In this document: positions 33,531-45,550 of the stretch, one piece after another
How the letters are laid out: each line of letters starts with the position of its first letter
Numbering within the stretch: the first letter of the stretch is position 1
Assembly: GCA_014155875.1 (NCBI GenBank)
Contig: JACEFZ010028305.1
Location: 65,001 to 129,000 of the forward strand
Direction of reading: 5' to 3'
Origin: Cepaea nemoralis
Lineage: Eukaryota; Mollusca; Gastropoda; Stylommatophora; Helicidae
Length of the DNA: 64,000 bases
Notes under the pieces: generated by a model
The model's input: the letters and a program-made list of their open reading frames with translations, nothing else
Databases searched by the model: none
Told to the model about the DNA's origin: nothing
Program-made: the position numbers and the translations under genes

Positions 33531-33765
33531 GGTATAAAGGTAAAGAGCGCCCTCCTGGGTCAAACATAACGGTATAAAGGTAAAGAGCGCCCTCCTGGGT
33601 CAAACATATAGGTATAAAGGTAAAGAGCGCCCTCCTGGGTCAAACATATAGGTATAAAGGTAAAGAGCGCCCTCCTGGGTCAAACATAACGGTATAAAGG
33701 TAAAGAGCGCCCTTATGGGTCAAACATGTAGGTATAAAGGTAAAGAGCGCCCTCCTGGGTCAAAC
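33531..33765. repeat. 40-bp tandem repeat, six units
   Basis: Units start at 33531, 33571, 33611, 33651, 33691 and 33731. Each begins GGTATAAAGGTAAAGAGCGC and ends GGGTCAAACATA plus two variable bases. The last unit is partial. Confidence 0.97.
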
Positions 33766-33849
33766 TATGTATATGATGCTATGGCTATATTTTTCTGACC
33801 AAACGAAACTCGAGGGTTTATGTATCAGTCCGGCAGCCTGGCCTCCTGG

Positions 33850-34500
33850 ATCATTTTCTATTACTCATGTTATGTAAGAATAACAAAGACGACCCAAAGA
33901 CAGCCCTGTTGCACTTCTATTTGTTCAAACGTATCTCTTGGTGTTCGCTCATAAAGAACTCCACATGCCATGTCTTTATGTTGGGGTTGCCATATGACGG
34001 CACACGCCACCAAAATCATAAATGGGGTTTTTCCAGTTATGCACAAAAATGGACAAATAGGAAAGGAAGATACCATTGGAAACGAAAACACCGTCACAGA
34101 ACAACAAAGGACTTTCTCTGTGTGTGATTCGAAAGGAAAGGACGTGTCTTCCAGAGAGCCGTGTGTGAAGCGCCATATGCGACTTATTCCGAGCTTCGGC
34201 GAATAGAGTTCAGGAGGAAGGATCGATTGGCAGATGGATACTTAAGACAGAACCCGAAACCTAGACGTGCTGCAACTCAGAACAGCGAAATGGCAGGTCT
34301 ACGCCTCAAAGAGAACATTGGAAGAAGGCAGGGAGTTTCGTGAAATGTTAACTAATTAAACGCCGCTCCTACATCTCGGGGGCAGTTTAATAACATGCGA
34401 TAATTATCCACTGTTATTTGTTCCGCTCGACACTAAATAAAAGTGTGAGTCTTGTTTCTTCTTTGGAGTCGTCTGATTATTCGTCACACTGTTCAAAGGT
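33850..34500. other. diverged repeat, no gene recognised
   Basis: The part at about 33860-33980 recurs diverged at about 34995-35105 (ATGTATCTCTTGGTGTTC in one, CGTATCTCTTGGTGTTC in the other). Short open frames on both strands overlap, and none shows a known domain. Confidence 0.4.
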
Positions 34501-34559
34501 GAGTGCTTTTATGAGTCAATATGCATTCCACATCCCAATGGAAGGAATAACCACTTGGC

Positions 34560-34860
34560 AGGGGTCAACATGACCGAAGGGATAAAAGCGCTCGCTCTTA
34601 ATCTCCTGGTGTGCTGATGTCTTGTGAGGTTCCAACCCTGCACCGGTCAGCTGGACTAAAATGTTGACTTCTCGTCATTAGTGCGGGGACGTAAATTACA
34701 AGTATCTAAGTGGTCAGAGTGGGTTCGCCTGATGACGAGGGGCACTGGTAATGCGGAAAGCTAATCCACAAACAAAACACACAAAATAGTCCCGTGTGCT
34801 AGAATTATTAGCCCCGTGTATGGACTACGCTTGAGTTCAAAGCGAGCGAAAGTTTTTAAA
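34560..34860 (+). mobile_element. tRNA-derived SINE, 300-bp family
   Basis: A tRNA-like head (ATGACCGAAGGGATAAAAGC, then B-box-like GAGGTTCCAACCC at about 34626) is followed by a body ending GAGTTCAAAGCGAGCG. It is the clearest head of this family in the window. A second fragment on the opposite strand follows at 34870-34990. Confidence 0.7.
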
Positions 34861-35489
34861 AAAAGTTTAATGTCCCTCACCATTACATGTACCCACTGTG
34901 ACTTCTGAGGTACTTGTAATTTACGTCCCCAAGTCAAGGACGAGAACTCAACATCTTAGTCCAACCTACCGGTGTAGATATGATTGTCGGCAAAGTCCAG
35001 TCTATACATATGTAAGAATAATACAGACGACAAAAGGCATCCCTATTCTTTCTTTTTCAAATGTATCTCTTGGTGTTCCCTTGTGAAGAGCTCTACATTT
35101 CATGCCCTAGTATGTTGCCTTTATTAACTGATTTAATGCCATGGGATAATTAATCGCCTTAAGCGACTTCGTATCAGCCGTGGGCTTATATACAGTAGTT
35201 TTCCCTATGCAGCCTCTTTTAATGTGATATATAACACAACATGTCTGCTACCATTTTAACAACTTTTACATTATAACTGTGACACTTCCCATTTTCCGCC
35301 ATCCATTTTTGTTTGGTCCCAACCTACATTTTGTTTGACACTGAATCTGTTTTAAGTTACTGATCTTCTGTGGGATCCTATAATGCCTCAACAGAAAGAC
35401 GCTCTCTTGTTGAACGTACGAGAGCATACACGCCCTAACACTTCCGTGCGCTCTCGCACTTAAATACATACACACACAACATGGTTATC

Positions 35490-35624
35490 GTATAACAAAA
35501 CCCGCAGAAGTCGGATGTGTCGGCCTAACGGCGCAAGAACGCAGCTCTGCTGTAAACAGGCACAACGCAGTCACATCCGAAAAAAAAAATCCGGATGAAC
35601 GAAGAAGAAGAAGTATAACAAAAC
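35490..35624 (+). mobile_element. GAA-tailed short retroposon, copy 4
   Basis: The 111-bp insert 35502-35612 is flanked by GTATAACAAAAC at 35490-35501 and 35613-35624. It is 5'-truncated by about 35 bp relative to the other copies and ends with a GAA tail. Confidence 0.9.
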
Positions 35625-35849
35625 TGTCTGTTCCGCCCGGAATGGCACATAATGGTGTTGACGGGTAGTGAACATATTTAGCACGATGTTGTATCGTGAT
35701 AACATTCAGTCACGTGCTTATGTTTTCCTGTGTGTTAGGCGCAGTTAGTGGCTGTTCAATACCAGTTCTCTACATGTGCAGCCTTCTGTTTTGCTCTGGC
35801 GCCTACGTGAGTCTTGTTTAACACGTTCTTCACACGTGTATTCCTACAG

Positions 35850-36070
35850 ATTCATTGGGAGTTGCGGCGAGGTAGTGGCCAGCTTCCATGCCCGCCGGAT
35901 GGTCATGTGTTCGAATTCACGTGGTGGGTGGGGATTTGTTTTATATTGACATGGGCTACAGTTCACCTCAGTTAAGAAATGTGTATCGGGAAATGTTGTG
36001 GGAAGTAAACACAACCCATGTGATTTTGACCACATCATCCATCAATCGCCGGTTGATGTATATGCACTAT
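35850..36070 (+). mobile_element. tRNA-derived SINE
   Basis: The head GAGGTAGTGGCCAGCTTCCA, an anticodon-arm-like stretch and B-box-like GTGTTCGAATTC (about 35910) precede a body of about 150 bp. Confidence 0.6.
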
Positions 36071-36169
36071 ACATTCAATATAGCGCTGTATATACAATTA
36101 ACGTGGAACTGTAACATTTACTTTCTGTTAACTTTCAAACGCATGCGGGGTCCTTTTACCGTGTTGTTC

Positions 36170-36450
36170 TAAAGCAGATATGAGTCCTCTTAACGTATTT
36201 TAACGCATATATGTGTCATTTTAACGTGTTCTACAGCATATAGGAGTCCTTTTAACGTGTTCTAACGCATGCGGGAGTCCTTTTGACGTGTTGTTCTAAC
36301 CCATACTTGAGTCGGCATAACACGCTGTTCTATCACATGAGGGAGTCAGCTTAACACGCAGCCCTAACGCATATAGAAGTCAGTTTAACACACTATCTTA
36401 ACGATTGCGGGAGTCAAGTTCACCACATTGTTCTAACACATCCGGCAGTC
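36170..36450. repeat. degenerate 31-34-bp minisatellite
   Basis: Units share GAGTCCTTTTAACGTGTT and TCTAACGCATA with heavy divergence. Confidence 0.8.
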
Positions 36451-36504
36451 GGCTCACACGCTTGCAGAGACAAAACAATGGGGCTGGTCCCACTGTTTCT
36501 ATTA

Positions 36505-36510
36505 CACATG

Positions 36511-36547
<37 letters not shown>

Positions 36548-36555
36548 GCGCGCGA
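36505..36555. repeat. CA/CG microsatellite
   Basis: Pure CA run followed by CG. Confidence 0.95.
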
Positions 36556-36954
36556 GTCTACACATATTTATAGACGCCGCTTTACTTAGGCACGTGGAAC
36601 TATTAACAGAACACGTTTATTTCTGTTCAATAGGATAATTCCAGGGAGATAGAAAGTGAATGTCGAGGCTGTTAAGTGGATGTTGTCATTTTGGTAAGAT
36701 GCGGCTTGTCACGTCGTTGAAGTAGAATCTGGTCGTTATTTTGACAAATTGATGTTTCGTAAATACGAAACAGCTTCTGGTATCTTCGACTCCCGTGGGA
36801 AGAATGGAAAAATGACACAGATAGTTACCCGCTTCACTGAGACGCTTCTGTTCATTATTTATCGAGCGTGCTGTTGTGTTCTTGGGTTTGTCTGGTTTAC
36901 TGTATTACCCTCTTTGCGGAGTTTGGGCTGACCCCTAAAGACGTACTGGTTGAG

Positions 36955-37040
36955 CATAATCCTGTCACTACTGAGAACTGAACCTCACACGCCTGTGTTG
37001 GGTAGTCAGTGCGCTAACCATTGCAGTACGGCGACTACCC
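36955..37040 (-). mobile_element. tRNA-like SINE head
   Basis: On the minus strand GTCGCCGTACTGCAATGGTT and GAGGTTCAGTTCTC resemble A and B boxes of a tRNA-derived SINE. It lacks the pairing for a functional tRNA. Confidence 0.5.
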
Positions 37041-37488
37041 ACCTCACAGTTACACAGTATAACACCGGAATAAATTAATGAATTTCAAAGGGTATGTTCA
37101 GTGTGAACAACGTATGGTGTCGTTTTCAACTAGGCAGTGTGTACGACAGTTGTATTTAATATGAGCTACGTATAGCGAGGCTTTCTATTAGGTATTGTGT
37201 CAAACTGTTATGTTTCTCATGAGCCGCGTATAGTGTGGTTTTCTATTAGGCATTGTGTACGGAAGCTGTGTTTAACATGAGCCACGTGTATTGTGGCTTT
37301 CTATTAGGCAGTGTGTTAGACAATTATGTTAATCATGAGCCACGTATAGTGTGGCTTTCTATTAGGCAGTGTGTGCTGCAGCTGTATTTAACATGAGCCA
37401 CGTATAGTGTGACTTTCTATTAGGCACTGTATAAGGCAGCTGCATTTAGCATAAATCACGTATAGTGTGGCTTTCTTTTAGGCAGTGT

Positions 37489-37760
37489 ATGAGTGTCGTA
37501 GTAATCCTTTATTACTTTAGTGTCGTCCCTGGAGTGAGGGGAATCAACACCCACATTTTTATTAACCCAATATTATTGTCCTAGAGAAACCACCAGACTC
37601 CGTCCACAAAACTCCGTCAGTCTGTAGACACCTCTTTCTTACTCTCACTCACCCCTGGATCATGCCCCCTCTCATTCTTCCCCAACACAACATACTCAAC
37701 AACTCTAGCTTCAACAAATAAATACAAGAAATTTATTAAAGCAAAGAGTATATGTGGGAG

Positions 37761-37803
<43 letters not shown>

Positions 37804-39481
37804 AATGTGTAGAATGTGTGTCGTATATTCTAAGGTGTATATGTAGAAATCAGACTACAAAGCTCCGGATCACAGTCTGATCATCATTGTACGAGTTACA
37901 CCACATCATCACGGGTCAGTAAACAAACACCTCACCACACGATGCGTCCCTCTTGTTCGATGTTGACTCTCTCCGGTAGCCCTTTGATAACCCAGATACC
38001 TGGTCACCAATCACGAATATAGTCTGATACTGATCCGGCAGCGATCACACACCCTGTTAATAAATGTCTATATGGTTCCGAGACATAAACCTTCCTTGTC
38101 TAGTGAAAACAAGTAACACTGTTCCCGGGAATAAATGATTCATTCTTACAAGTCCTACCGTTTTCACTATTACACTGTTTCTCGTTCTTTGAATTAATTC
38201 CTATTAATAGTTCACAGGTGGTGTGAAAATGTTAAAACACTCTAATGTTATTTCACTTGCAGTGTGAAAAGCAAACACTTTAATGTTATTTCACTTGTGG
38301 TGTGAAATCAAACACTCTAATGTTATTTCACTTGTGGTGTGAAATCAAACACTCTAATGTTATGTCACTTGTGGTGTGAAAATCAAACACGATATTGTTC
38401 CTACACCCGTGGTGTGAACAGTAACACTCCATTATTTCTTTCACGAGTGGTGTGAAATAATAAACCCTTTTCTCATGGGCCAAATGCACAGGCCACTGAA
38501 CAGAAATCCTCGTACCAAGTTCTCCATGATACGAACAATTCAGCATCTGTTCGTTGAAAACCCGAGGGGAACCTGTGAAAGAGACACAACAGACTCGGTG
38601 AGAGCAATCTGATACTGACTCCTATTAGATGAGTGTAGGCCTACAGTCTTACTCAGATCCATGACAGTGAACCAATCTCTGTCATGTCAGAGGAGCTCAT
38701 CACCCGGGCCTGAGTTAGGGCAAGACAAGGAAAGACCAATACACAAAGTGTAGAACCCCAGTATACCCCCACTGGAAGATCCCACCATTGGATATTTCCC
38801 CTATCCCCCAACCATTCCCAATCACACTAAATATCATCCCCTTTCACTATCCTCAACTAGCTGAGCTAATTTACATCTCACACTAGTTAGTTTAACACTG
38901 CGACTGTCTACTGTCGCCGACACTGTTTTTATACTTGACTACAAAGCAACCACTACGTTAAAGTTCTAAACTCTAACTATCATTTTACTATTCTACATTA
39001 ATAACATTTAAATGCTAAGTGTAGATACCCTATGAATTCCTAGCTCACAATCCGAATTGAATCTCCAATTTGCCATGAAAGACACATGTTTTTCTCTCAA
39101 ATACACTGATAGTAAACATGCGGGATTCTTTTCACTCCGAGCACTGAGCTATTCAACACGTTAGCCTAGGTCAACGTTATTGTGCACTCTCCCGACAACA
39201 AGTCTGTTTTATACAGTATGGGATTGACCTCGTGACGTCATTCTCCTGTCAACAACATGTGGCAACCGAATCACGGCGGCGCCTTGCCTTTCATCTTGAG
39301 TCTTGTCCAAGACAACCGGGAAACTCTTTTCCCGTTTCTCCGGGGAATCCTCAAAGACTAGCGGCGCCTATGATCCTACGGGAATGTCCCCACTAGTTGC
39401 AAACAATTTGTAAGGTTGAATATAGCCTGCCGCTGTTGTTTTATCATCTTATCGTGATTATAGTGGTTTCGTGACAATGAG
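37489..39481. mobile_element. probable solo LTR (Gypsy-like)
   Basis: The 1,983-bp insert 37494-39476 begins TGTCGTAG and ends CGTGACA. It is flanked by the 5-bp duplication ATGAG (37489-37493 and 39477-39481) inside the minisatellite. TGT...ACA ends and a 5-bp duplication are typical of Gypsy-type LTR retrotransposons. No gag or pol frame is present. It holds a GT microsatellite (about 37764-37800) and an internal tandem repeat at 38215-38460. Confidence 0.75.
38215..38460. repeat. 34-38-bp tandem repeat inside the LTR
   Basis: About six units with AACACTCTAATGTTATTTCA and GTGGTGTGAAA. Such repeats in an LTR can vary copy number or act as enhancers. Confidence 0.9.
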
Positions 39482-40757
39482 GCAGCTGTGTTTAGCACTA
39501 TCCACGTATAGTTTGGCTTTTTATTAGGCAGTGTATGAGGCAGCTGCGTTTAGCGAGAACCACGTATAGTGTGGCTTTCTATTAGGCATTGTGTACGGCA
39601 GCTGTGTTTAGCATGAACCACGTATAGTATAGCTTTCTATTAGGCAATGTATGAGGTAGTTGTATTTAGCATGAACCACGTATAGTGTGACTTTCTATTA
39701 GGCAGTGTATGAGACAGCTGTGTTTAATATGAACCACGCTTTCTATTAGGCAGTGTATGAGACAGCTGTGTTCAGCACGATCCACGTATAGTGTGGCTTT
39801 CTATTAGGCAGTGTATGATGCAGCTGCGTTTAGCATGAACCACGTATAGTGTGGTTTTCTATTAGGCAGTGTATGAGGCAGCTGTGGTTAGCATGATCCA
39901 CGTATAGTATGGCTTTCTATTAGGCAGTGTATGAGGCAGCTGTATTTAGCATGAACCACGTATAGTATGGCTTTCTATTAGGCAGTGTATGAGGCAGCTG
40001 TATTTAGCATGAACCACGTATAGTATAGCTTTCTATTAGGCAGTGTATGAGGTAGTTGTATTTAGCATGAACTACGTATAGTTTAGCTTTCAATTAGGCA
40101 GTGTATGAGACAGCTGTGTTTAATATGAACCACGCTTTCTATTAGGCAGTGTATGAGACAGCTGTGTTCAGCACGATCCACGTATAGTGTGGCTTTCTAT
40201 TAGGCAGTGTATGATGCAGCTGCGTTTAGCGAGAACCACGTATAGTGTGGCTTTCTATGAGGCATTGTGTAAGGCAGCTGTGATTAGCGTGAACCACGGA
40301 TAGTGTGGCTTTCTATTAGGACTTGTGTGAGGCAGCTGTGTTTAGCATGAACCACGTATAGTGTGGCTTCTATTAGGCAATCTATGAGGCAGTTGTATTT
40401 AGCATGAATTACGTAAGGTCTGGTTGTCTATTAGGCAGTGTATGAGGCAGCTGTGTTTACATGAACCACGTATAGTATGGCTTTTTATTAGGCAGTGTAT
40501 GAGGCAGCTGTGGTTAGCATGATCCACGTATAATATGGCTTTCTATTAGGCAGTGTATGAGGCAGCTGTGTTTAGCAATAACCACGTATAGTGTGGCTTT
40601 CTATTAGGCATTGTGTACGGCAGATGTGTTTATCATGAACCACGTATAGTGTTGCTTTCAATTAGGTAGTGTATGAAGCAGCTATTGTCAGCGTTAACTA
40701 AGCGTGGTGTGGTTTTCTAACATCTAGAGTCAACTAAGCGCGGTGTGGCTTTCTAAC

Positions 40758-41572
40758 ATCTAGAGCAGTGGTTCCCAAGCTTTTTAAGCCGAGGGCCATA
40801 TTTACTATTTTCGGTAGTTAAGCGGGCCACAACGTTATAAAATTATAAAAGTCGTGTAATATCATTCTTACCTTTCTTAACTTTTGTCACCAAAATTCTA
40901 AAACATTAAAGGTAGTCAGTGTCAGTACTACACTGCGGTCATTTTTGTGGTTTAAAATCAAAATTTCATTTAACAATAAATCTTAAATCAATTTCCAAAA
41001 TCGCTATTAATGTAATTAAGTTACAATTGTAACTGTTCTTCATAACCAGTTACTTAAGTTAAGATGCCAGTTTATCAATGTCAGGGCATAAATCTGCCGT
41101 GCCCAAAGTCATAAGCGCAGCTTGATTATTGTCGGTGAGTCTGGAACATTGCTTGTTTTTTTTTTTTTTAAATAACGATCATTGCGGAAAATGACTGCTC
41201 GAATCTGTAAGTCCATCCAAAACTACAAATGTATCTCTGGGGAAATGAACGCAAGTGTTCAAATTGTTCGACAGCCAATAGTCGCCAGAATGAAATCATA
41301 TGATCAGCTGATGGTGAAGCAGGCAGCTCCAGAAATGTACATCTCAGTGCAGAATTGCATTTCAAGTCAATTATTTCGTGCTGAAGGTTTTGCTGTAATT
41401 GACAGAGCTTGGCATTAGGAAATAGGAACGAATTTATGAAGAGGGCAACATTATCCTCTTCTATTGTGAACTCTTGAAACTCGACAGAAACAAGGTCTCG
41501 CGTGCCACTTTCTGACAGTTGGCGGGCCACAAGTGGCCCGCGGGCCGTGGTTTGGGAACCTCTGATCTAGAG
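40758..41572 (-). mobile_element. hAT-superfamily transposon remnant
   Basis: The 799-bp element 40766-41564 has terminal inverted repeats CAGTGGTTCCCAAGC and, at the other end, GGTTTGGGAACCTCTG. An 8-bp duplication ATCTAGAG lies at 40758-40765 and 41565-41572. Both are diagnostic of hAT elements. It keeps only the 3' part of a transposase frame on the minus strand. Confidence 0.93.
41168..41530 (-). pseudogene. hAT transposase C-terminal fragment
   Basis: The 120-residue minus-strand frame ends in a region resembling the C-terminal dimerisation part of hAT transposases of the ZBED5/GTF2IRD2 kind (LQHEIIDLKCNSALRCTFLE, then RSFPQRYICSFGWTYRFEQSFS). The catalytic core and the BED zinc finger are missing, so it cannot catalyse transposition. 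It stops near the end of the element, as expected for an internally deleted copy. Confidence 0.8.
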
Positions 41573-41599
41573 CTAACTAAGCGCAGTGTGGTTTTCTAA

Positions 41600-42580
41600 C
41601 ATATAGTGTTAACAACTGTAGCTAAACATAATTCTGAGAACAGTTAAACGGAAAGGATAAGAGCTCTAGCTGCCCCAAAACTCGAGGAAGAGAAAATCAC
41701 AACTGCACCTCCTCGCGGTAGAGAGCGGGAAACAGTCATCGGTGTGGTAAACGTAGCGCTGGAAGGGGGGGGGGGGGGTGAATATCCACCAGGATAAGTT
41801 GACATAGATGGGGTACTCTATACTGTAAGCGAGAGTACAACAGAGCAAGATGCACACTTACCTTGGGAACTTAAAAGGTTGCTGTAGGTTGCGAACATAG
41901 TTCACAGCCATGTGGATGTGGAAAGCAAGGGAAAACTACAACTTTATCCATCCCAAGACACGCAACATGATAGTCGATTGTATTCACCAACAATGGGGAC
42001 TGCACACACACAAAATTAGACACAAATTGGCCATGACACTGCGGAGATGACACCGTATTAAGAACCCTTGACCAACACCAGCACAACGTTAACATACAAT
42101 TTGTGAGGACATGCATCTTTCCTGAAGCAACTTGTTGATATGAAGTCATGGATAATTTCGCTATCACTAGAGAAGAAAATGGAGGATTTTGAGCTGAAAT
42201 GTTACAGAGAGGGTTTTTAAATATCATGGACCAAGAAGAAGGAAACTACTGACACTCCACAGGATCTGAGCATGGAAGACAACCTGCGCATGGAGAGTAT
42301 CTTGTCTCGGGAACTGGAATACTTTAACCATAGTGAACGTCACAAGGACTTGGAGAGAACAGTTCAGGAAGGCATGGATCCTGGTAGATGAGGCAAGATG
42401 GGCACAAACATTGCAGACATCTGTGGGATGAGGATGTACGAGACAGGATGAATGGCCAGGGATCACGACGGTTTTCGCCGTACTGTGATGAGAGCAACGT
42501 TCTGTAAATGAGCTGCTACATGATGATGATCGGCACACTTTGTGCGATGTATGCAATATCACGTCCTTTCTTTCCTGAAC
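41600..42580 (+). mobile_element. decayed RTE-like LINE 3' end
   Basis: From about 42050 the plus strand keeps a frameshifted C-terminal segment related to the LINE at 24706 (a match to RTCIFPEAT at about 42109, an ELKCYRE-like stretch at 42195, then CGTTCTGTAAATGAGC) and ends with an ATG-repeat tail at about 42520. The part 41600-42050 contains a G homopolymer (about 41766-41779) and nothing else recognised. Confidence 0.6.
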
Positions 42581-42639
42581 ATTAGTAGTAGGATAGGTGG
42601 TATTTGAGTCGCATTTCCGGAGTGTGGTGCTGGATTGAC

Positions 42640-42700
42640 CTAGTAAAATCCTTATATAAAAAGTATAGCTCCTGAGCCGTGACGTCAAAAAGCGACTCCT
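42640..42700. promoter_or_regulatory. CRE-like and TATA-like motifs near palindrome end (left)
   Basis: TTATATAAAAAG at about 42651 and a perfect TGACGTCA at 42680-42687. The mirror copy is at 55840-55847. Promoter function is a guess from motifs only. Confidence 0.3.
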
Positions 42701-42719
42701 TCGGGGCAAGGGATATAAC

Positions 42720-45505
42720 TCAGGAATACATAATTTAATGCTTTCTTGCGTTATTACCTCCCCTTTTTGGGTTGAGAATTTTATTTATTTATTTATTTTT
42801 TTAAATGTAATGATTACTGTTAATTATTGTTGTAGTGGGCGGGGCTTAAAAACTAACAGCATGTGATTGAATGTGTATTAGGGTTACAGTGCTCTTCCTC
42901 GGTTTCTTTCCCTTTTATTGTTCTCATCTATTTTATCTATATAGGGCCGGGCGTAAGACTATCAACAATACATTGGGGCTGTGTAAGGTTTAGGGGTACA
43001 GTGTATCTCCGCGGGAGCGTCTAGGATGCGGGTGAACGTAGGGTGGGCGCGCCGGGGTGGGGTGCGAAGGGGGCGGCGCATGGGGTGGGGCGAGGGGGGT
43101 TCGAACCCACGAGCCGCGCCGAGTGTCATAGGAAAACCGTGATAAGTAAAAGGTAAGTAGGGTTGGTATATGGTATGTAGAGAGTCGTAACGGTTTATTC
43201 ACTATCATCATACGAGTTACAAATGAAAACCTTAAAAAGGTAAGGATGGCCGATAGTATTGAATGTAGTGAGTATGGATTAGTGAAATTCGTTGTTAAGA
43301 GGTGAGAGAATGGAGGAAAGGTTAGATAAGTACTTCTGATCCTTGTTACGGGGTAGACGAGGGGCAGGGTTGCTAGATAAATACTCCGACAGCAATATTA
43401 GAACACCCGAGGTTAAGGCTCATAGTAAAAGCTGAAGCATGAACTCATAGTCGGCTGACTTGAAGGTGAGCTCCTGGGTGACTCAGCGCAAGGCGATGTC
43501 GGCGGTGAACATGATTGAACGTATTCAGACATGTTTTGGGGAAAACCATGAATGACTCATCGTGACATAACCACGGTATACATGCCCAGACATGTTTTTG
43601 GGGGTGGGACTGTAAACACTCTAAATCAACGCATGGTAAGACCACTGTATAACGATACAAACCTCTGACTATACATGTTTTAATGAGAATATCTAGGTGT
43701 TTTACTGTATACGTCTAACCGGATTGCACTGGTTGTTGTATAGTTTGACTCAACGTCATTATAAAGGAGCTCAAATGTCGGCTAAGGACACTGTGTTTGC
43801 AACAAGGGCTATCGAAAATACCTCACTAAAGAAACAGCTGTGGTAAGTAGAGTGTGATATACAGAGTCGCTCTACGATGTAGTAGTCTCTCAGATCATAC
43901 CAGCGTAGTACAACGGCGATAAATACTAGCTAGTAGTCGGCAAACTGACGCTCTTACCACGGAAATTAACGCTATACTAGTATACTGTGGTGAATACGGG
44001 TTTATACAATAATAATATATGTAGATGACTACTGAAAGCACAGGTGACCTACTAACCACTTTGTGTCAATCTATGTGAGTGTCTGTTTCTCGGTCGTCCT
44101 TATGCTGTCTATGATGTAGGGTAAGTGATGGTAGATGATGTGGTGCATTCTAACTATGTAATGTATACATATGAACAAGTGTGTTTTTCACTAAAGTATA
44201 TCAACCATGTTTTTATGTTTTCCGTTTTCTGTTCACTAAAAGTATCCTGATTCTGGTTCGACAGATTTGAACATAAGAGAAGACACATCAACCACGCAGT
44301 GTTGGAGCAACGCAATTCTGTCACTCACAGAGGTATGTGTAGTAGGGGGATCAAGTCATCTACTTGTCTCTCCTATCTCCACTAAGTGTATTGAACAGTG
44401 TAAGACAAGGATCTATGGTCACTAATTACGTAGCCAGCCACAAGGACGTCATCTTTCTGCGCACTAACTTATGTATATGAAACAGGATGTATCATGTATT
44501 CAACTATTCAATATTTATGGATCATATATCCGCTCATTAAAGTACACTGGTTCTCCAGAGTGAAAAGGTGCTGACACAAACTGAGCTGTCTGAGTGAAAA
44601 ACTTGCAGCCACAGGACAACTTAGAGTCATTCTCTGTGGTCACTAATGTATCAATGTAAATCACTAAGATACACGGTCTAAAAATAATGTGTCTCTTCAC
44701 ATTGTGCCAAGGCTACATAAAAATCAAATATGTGGTGTCAAATTCATGTAAAGCTTACAATATGATATCCCGTGTGTAAAAAACAAAAATCTTTATCGTT
44801 TCACCAGAGTGAAAATTTGCTGACATAACCAGGAAAAAAGCTACCTTACAGAGGTACATACAAGAAAAAAGAAATCTCTGACAGTCTACCACAAATTATT
44901 GGTCTGCATTCACCATTGTTTTTCACTAAAGGAGCAACACTAAATATTTCACTCCTAGGTATTAGGGGGCATAGTCACCTTTGCTCATTAGTATAGTACA
45001 CCTTGATATGCCATATAAATAACACAAAGAACAGCATTACGAAACAAGCCGCTGCTAGCACAAGAGGAAAAGCATATAGTCATGGAGAAGACCCATTGTA
45101 TGGACGGGATCAACAGAAACAAATAAATATTTTACTACAAGGGACAGCAAAAGATCAAAATATTCCTTTTAATATGTCTTAAAAGTTATGTGATATGAAA
45201 TAATTTCTGTAGATATACTATAGTCATGATTGTCTTATGGTTGTGAAAAAATGTAAAATATAATGATTTTACCCTTCTTCACAGCTATTTGGCGACCAGT
45301 GCTTACAACGACTTGCGAAAACGTGAAAAAAACTACAGGAAGCTACACAAAACATATTGTGGTTGATCATTATACCTTAGTCATTACAGCGTCACGAGAT
45401 TATTGCGCTGTCACTGAATCGTTATCTAATACCACAAGCGATAACTGTGTTGGATAATATTGTCGTAGTATCACAACTAACACATCAGCTACTGGAACCA
45501 ACTTA
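42720..45505. other. left arm, region upstream of zinc-finger frame
   Basis: A GC-rich segment (about 43005-43120) contains a B-box-like GGGTTCGAACCC (about 43107 on the minus strand) but no complete tRNA. The rest is AT-rich. A 64-codon frame at 45263-45457 just upstream of the zinc-finger frame could be a short upstream exon or chance. The motif TTTCACTAAA recurs at about 44188, 44234 and 44925. Confidence 0.45.
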
Positions 45506-45550
45506 TTGCTTTATCACCGTATCATCAAATACTACTACATTTTTTCTATC

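Larger units (their letters stand above)
37090..40760. repeat. 58-bp minisatellite split by an LTR
   Basis: Degenerate units containing CACGTATAGTGTGGCTTTCT, ATTAGGCAGTGTATGAG and GCAGCTGTGTTTAGCATGA run at 37090-37493 and 39477-40690. A block at about 39690-39840 is repeated at about 40100-40225, which suggests higher-order unit duplication. Related short units continue to 40760 and, beyond the hAT element, to about 41610. Confidence 0.9.

Noticed and set aside
33531..33765. Regular repeats that could look like a CRISPR array
   Set aside because: Units are contiguous 40-bp tandem copies with no unique spacers, and the DNA is metazoan.
41182..41418. Plus-strand 78-codon frame in the hAT element
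   Set aside because: The minus strand carries the recognisable transposase C-terminus; this is its shadow.
43095..43125. Possible tRNA gene at the perfect B-box GGGTTCGAACCC in the palindrome arm
   Set aside because: No matching D-arm, anticodon arm or acceptor stem could be built around it.
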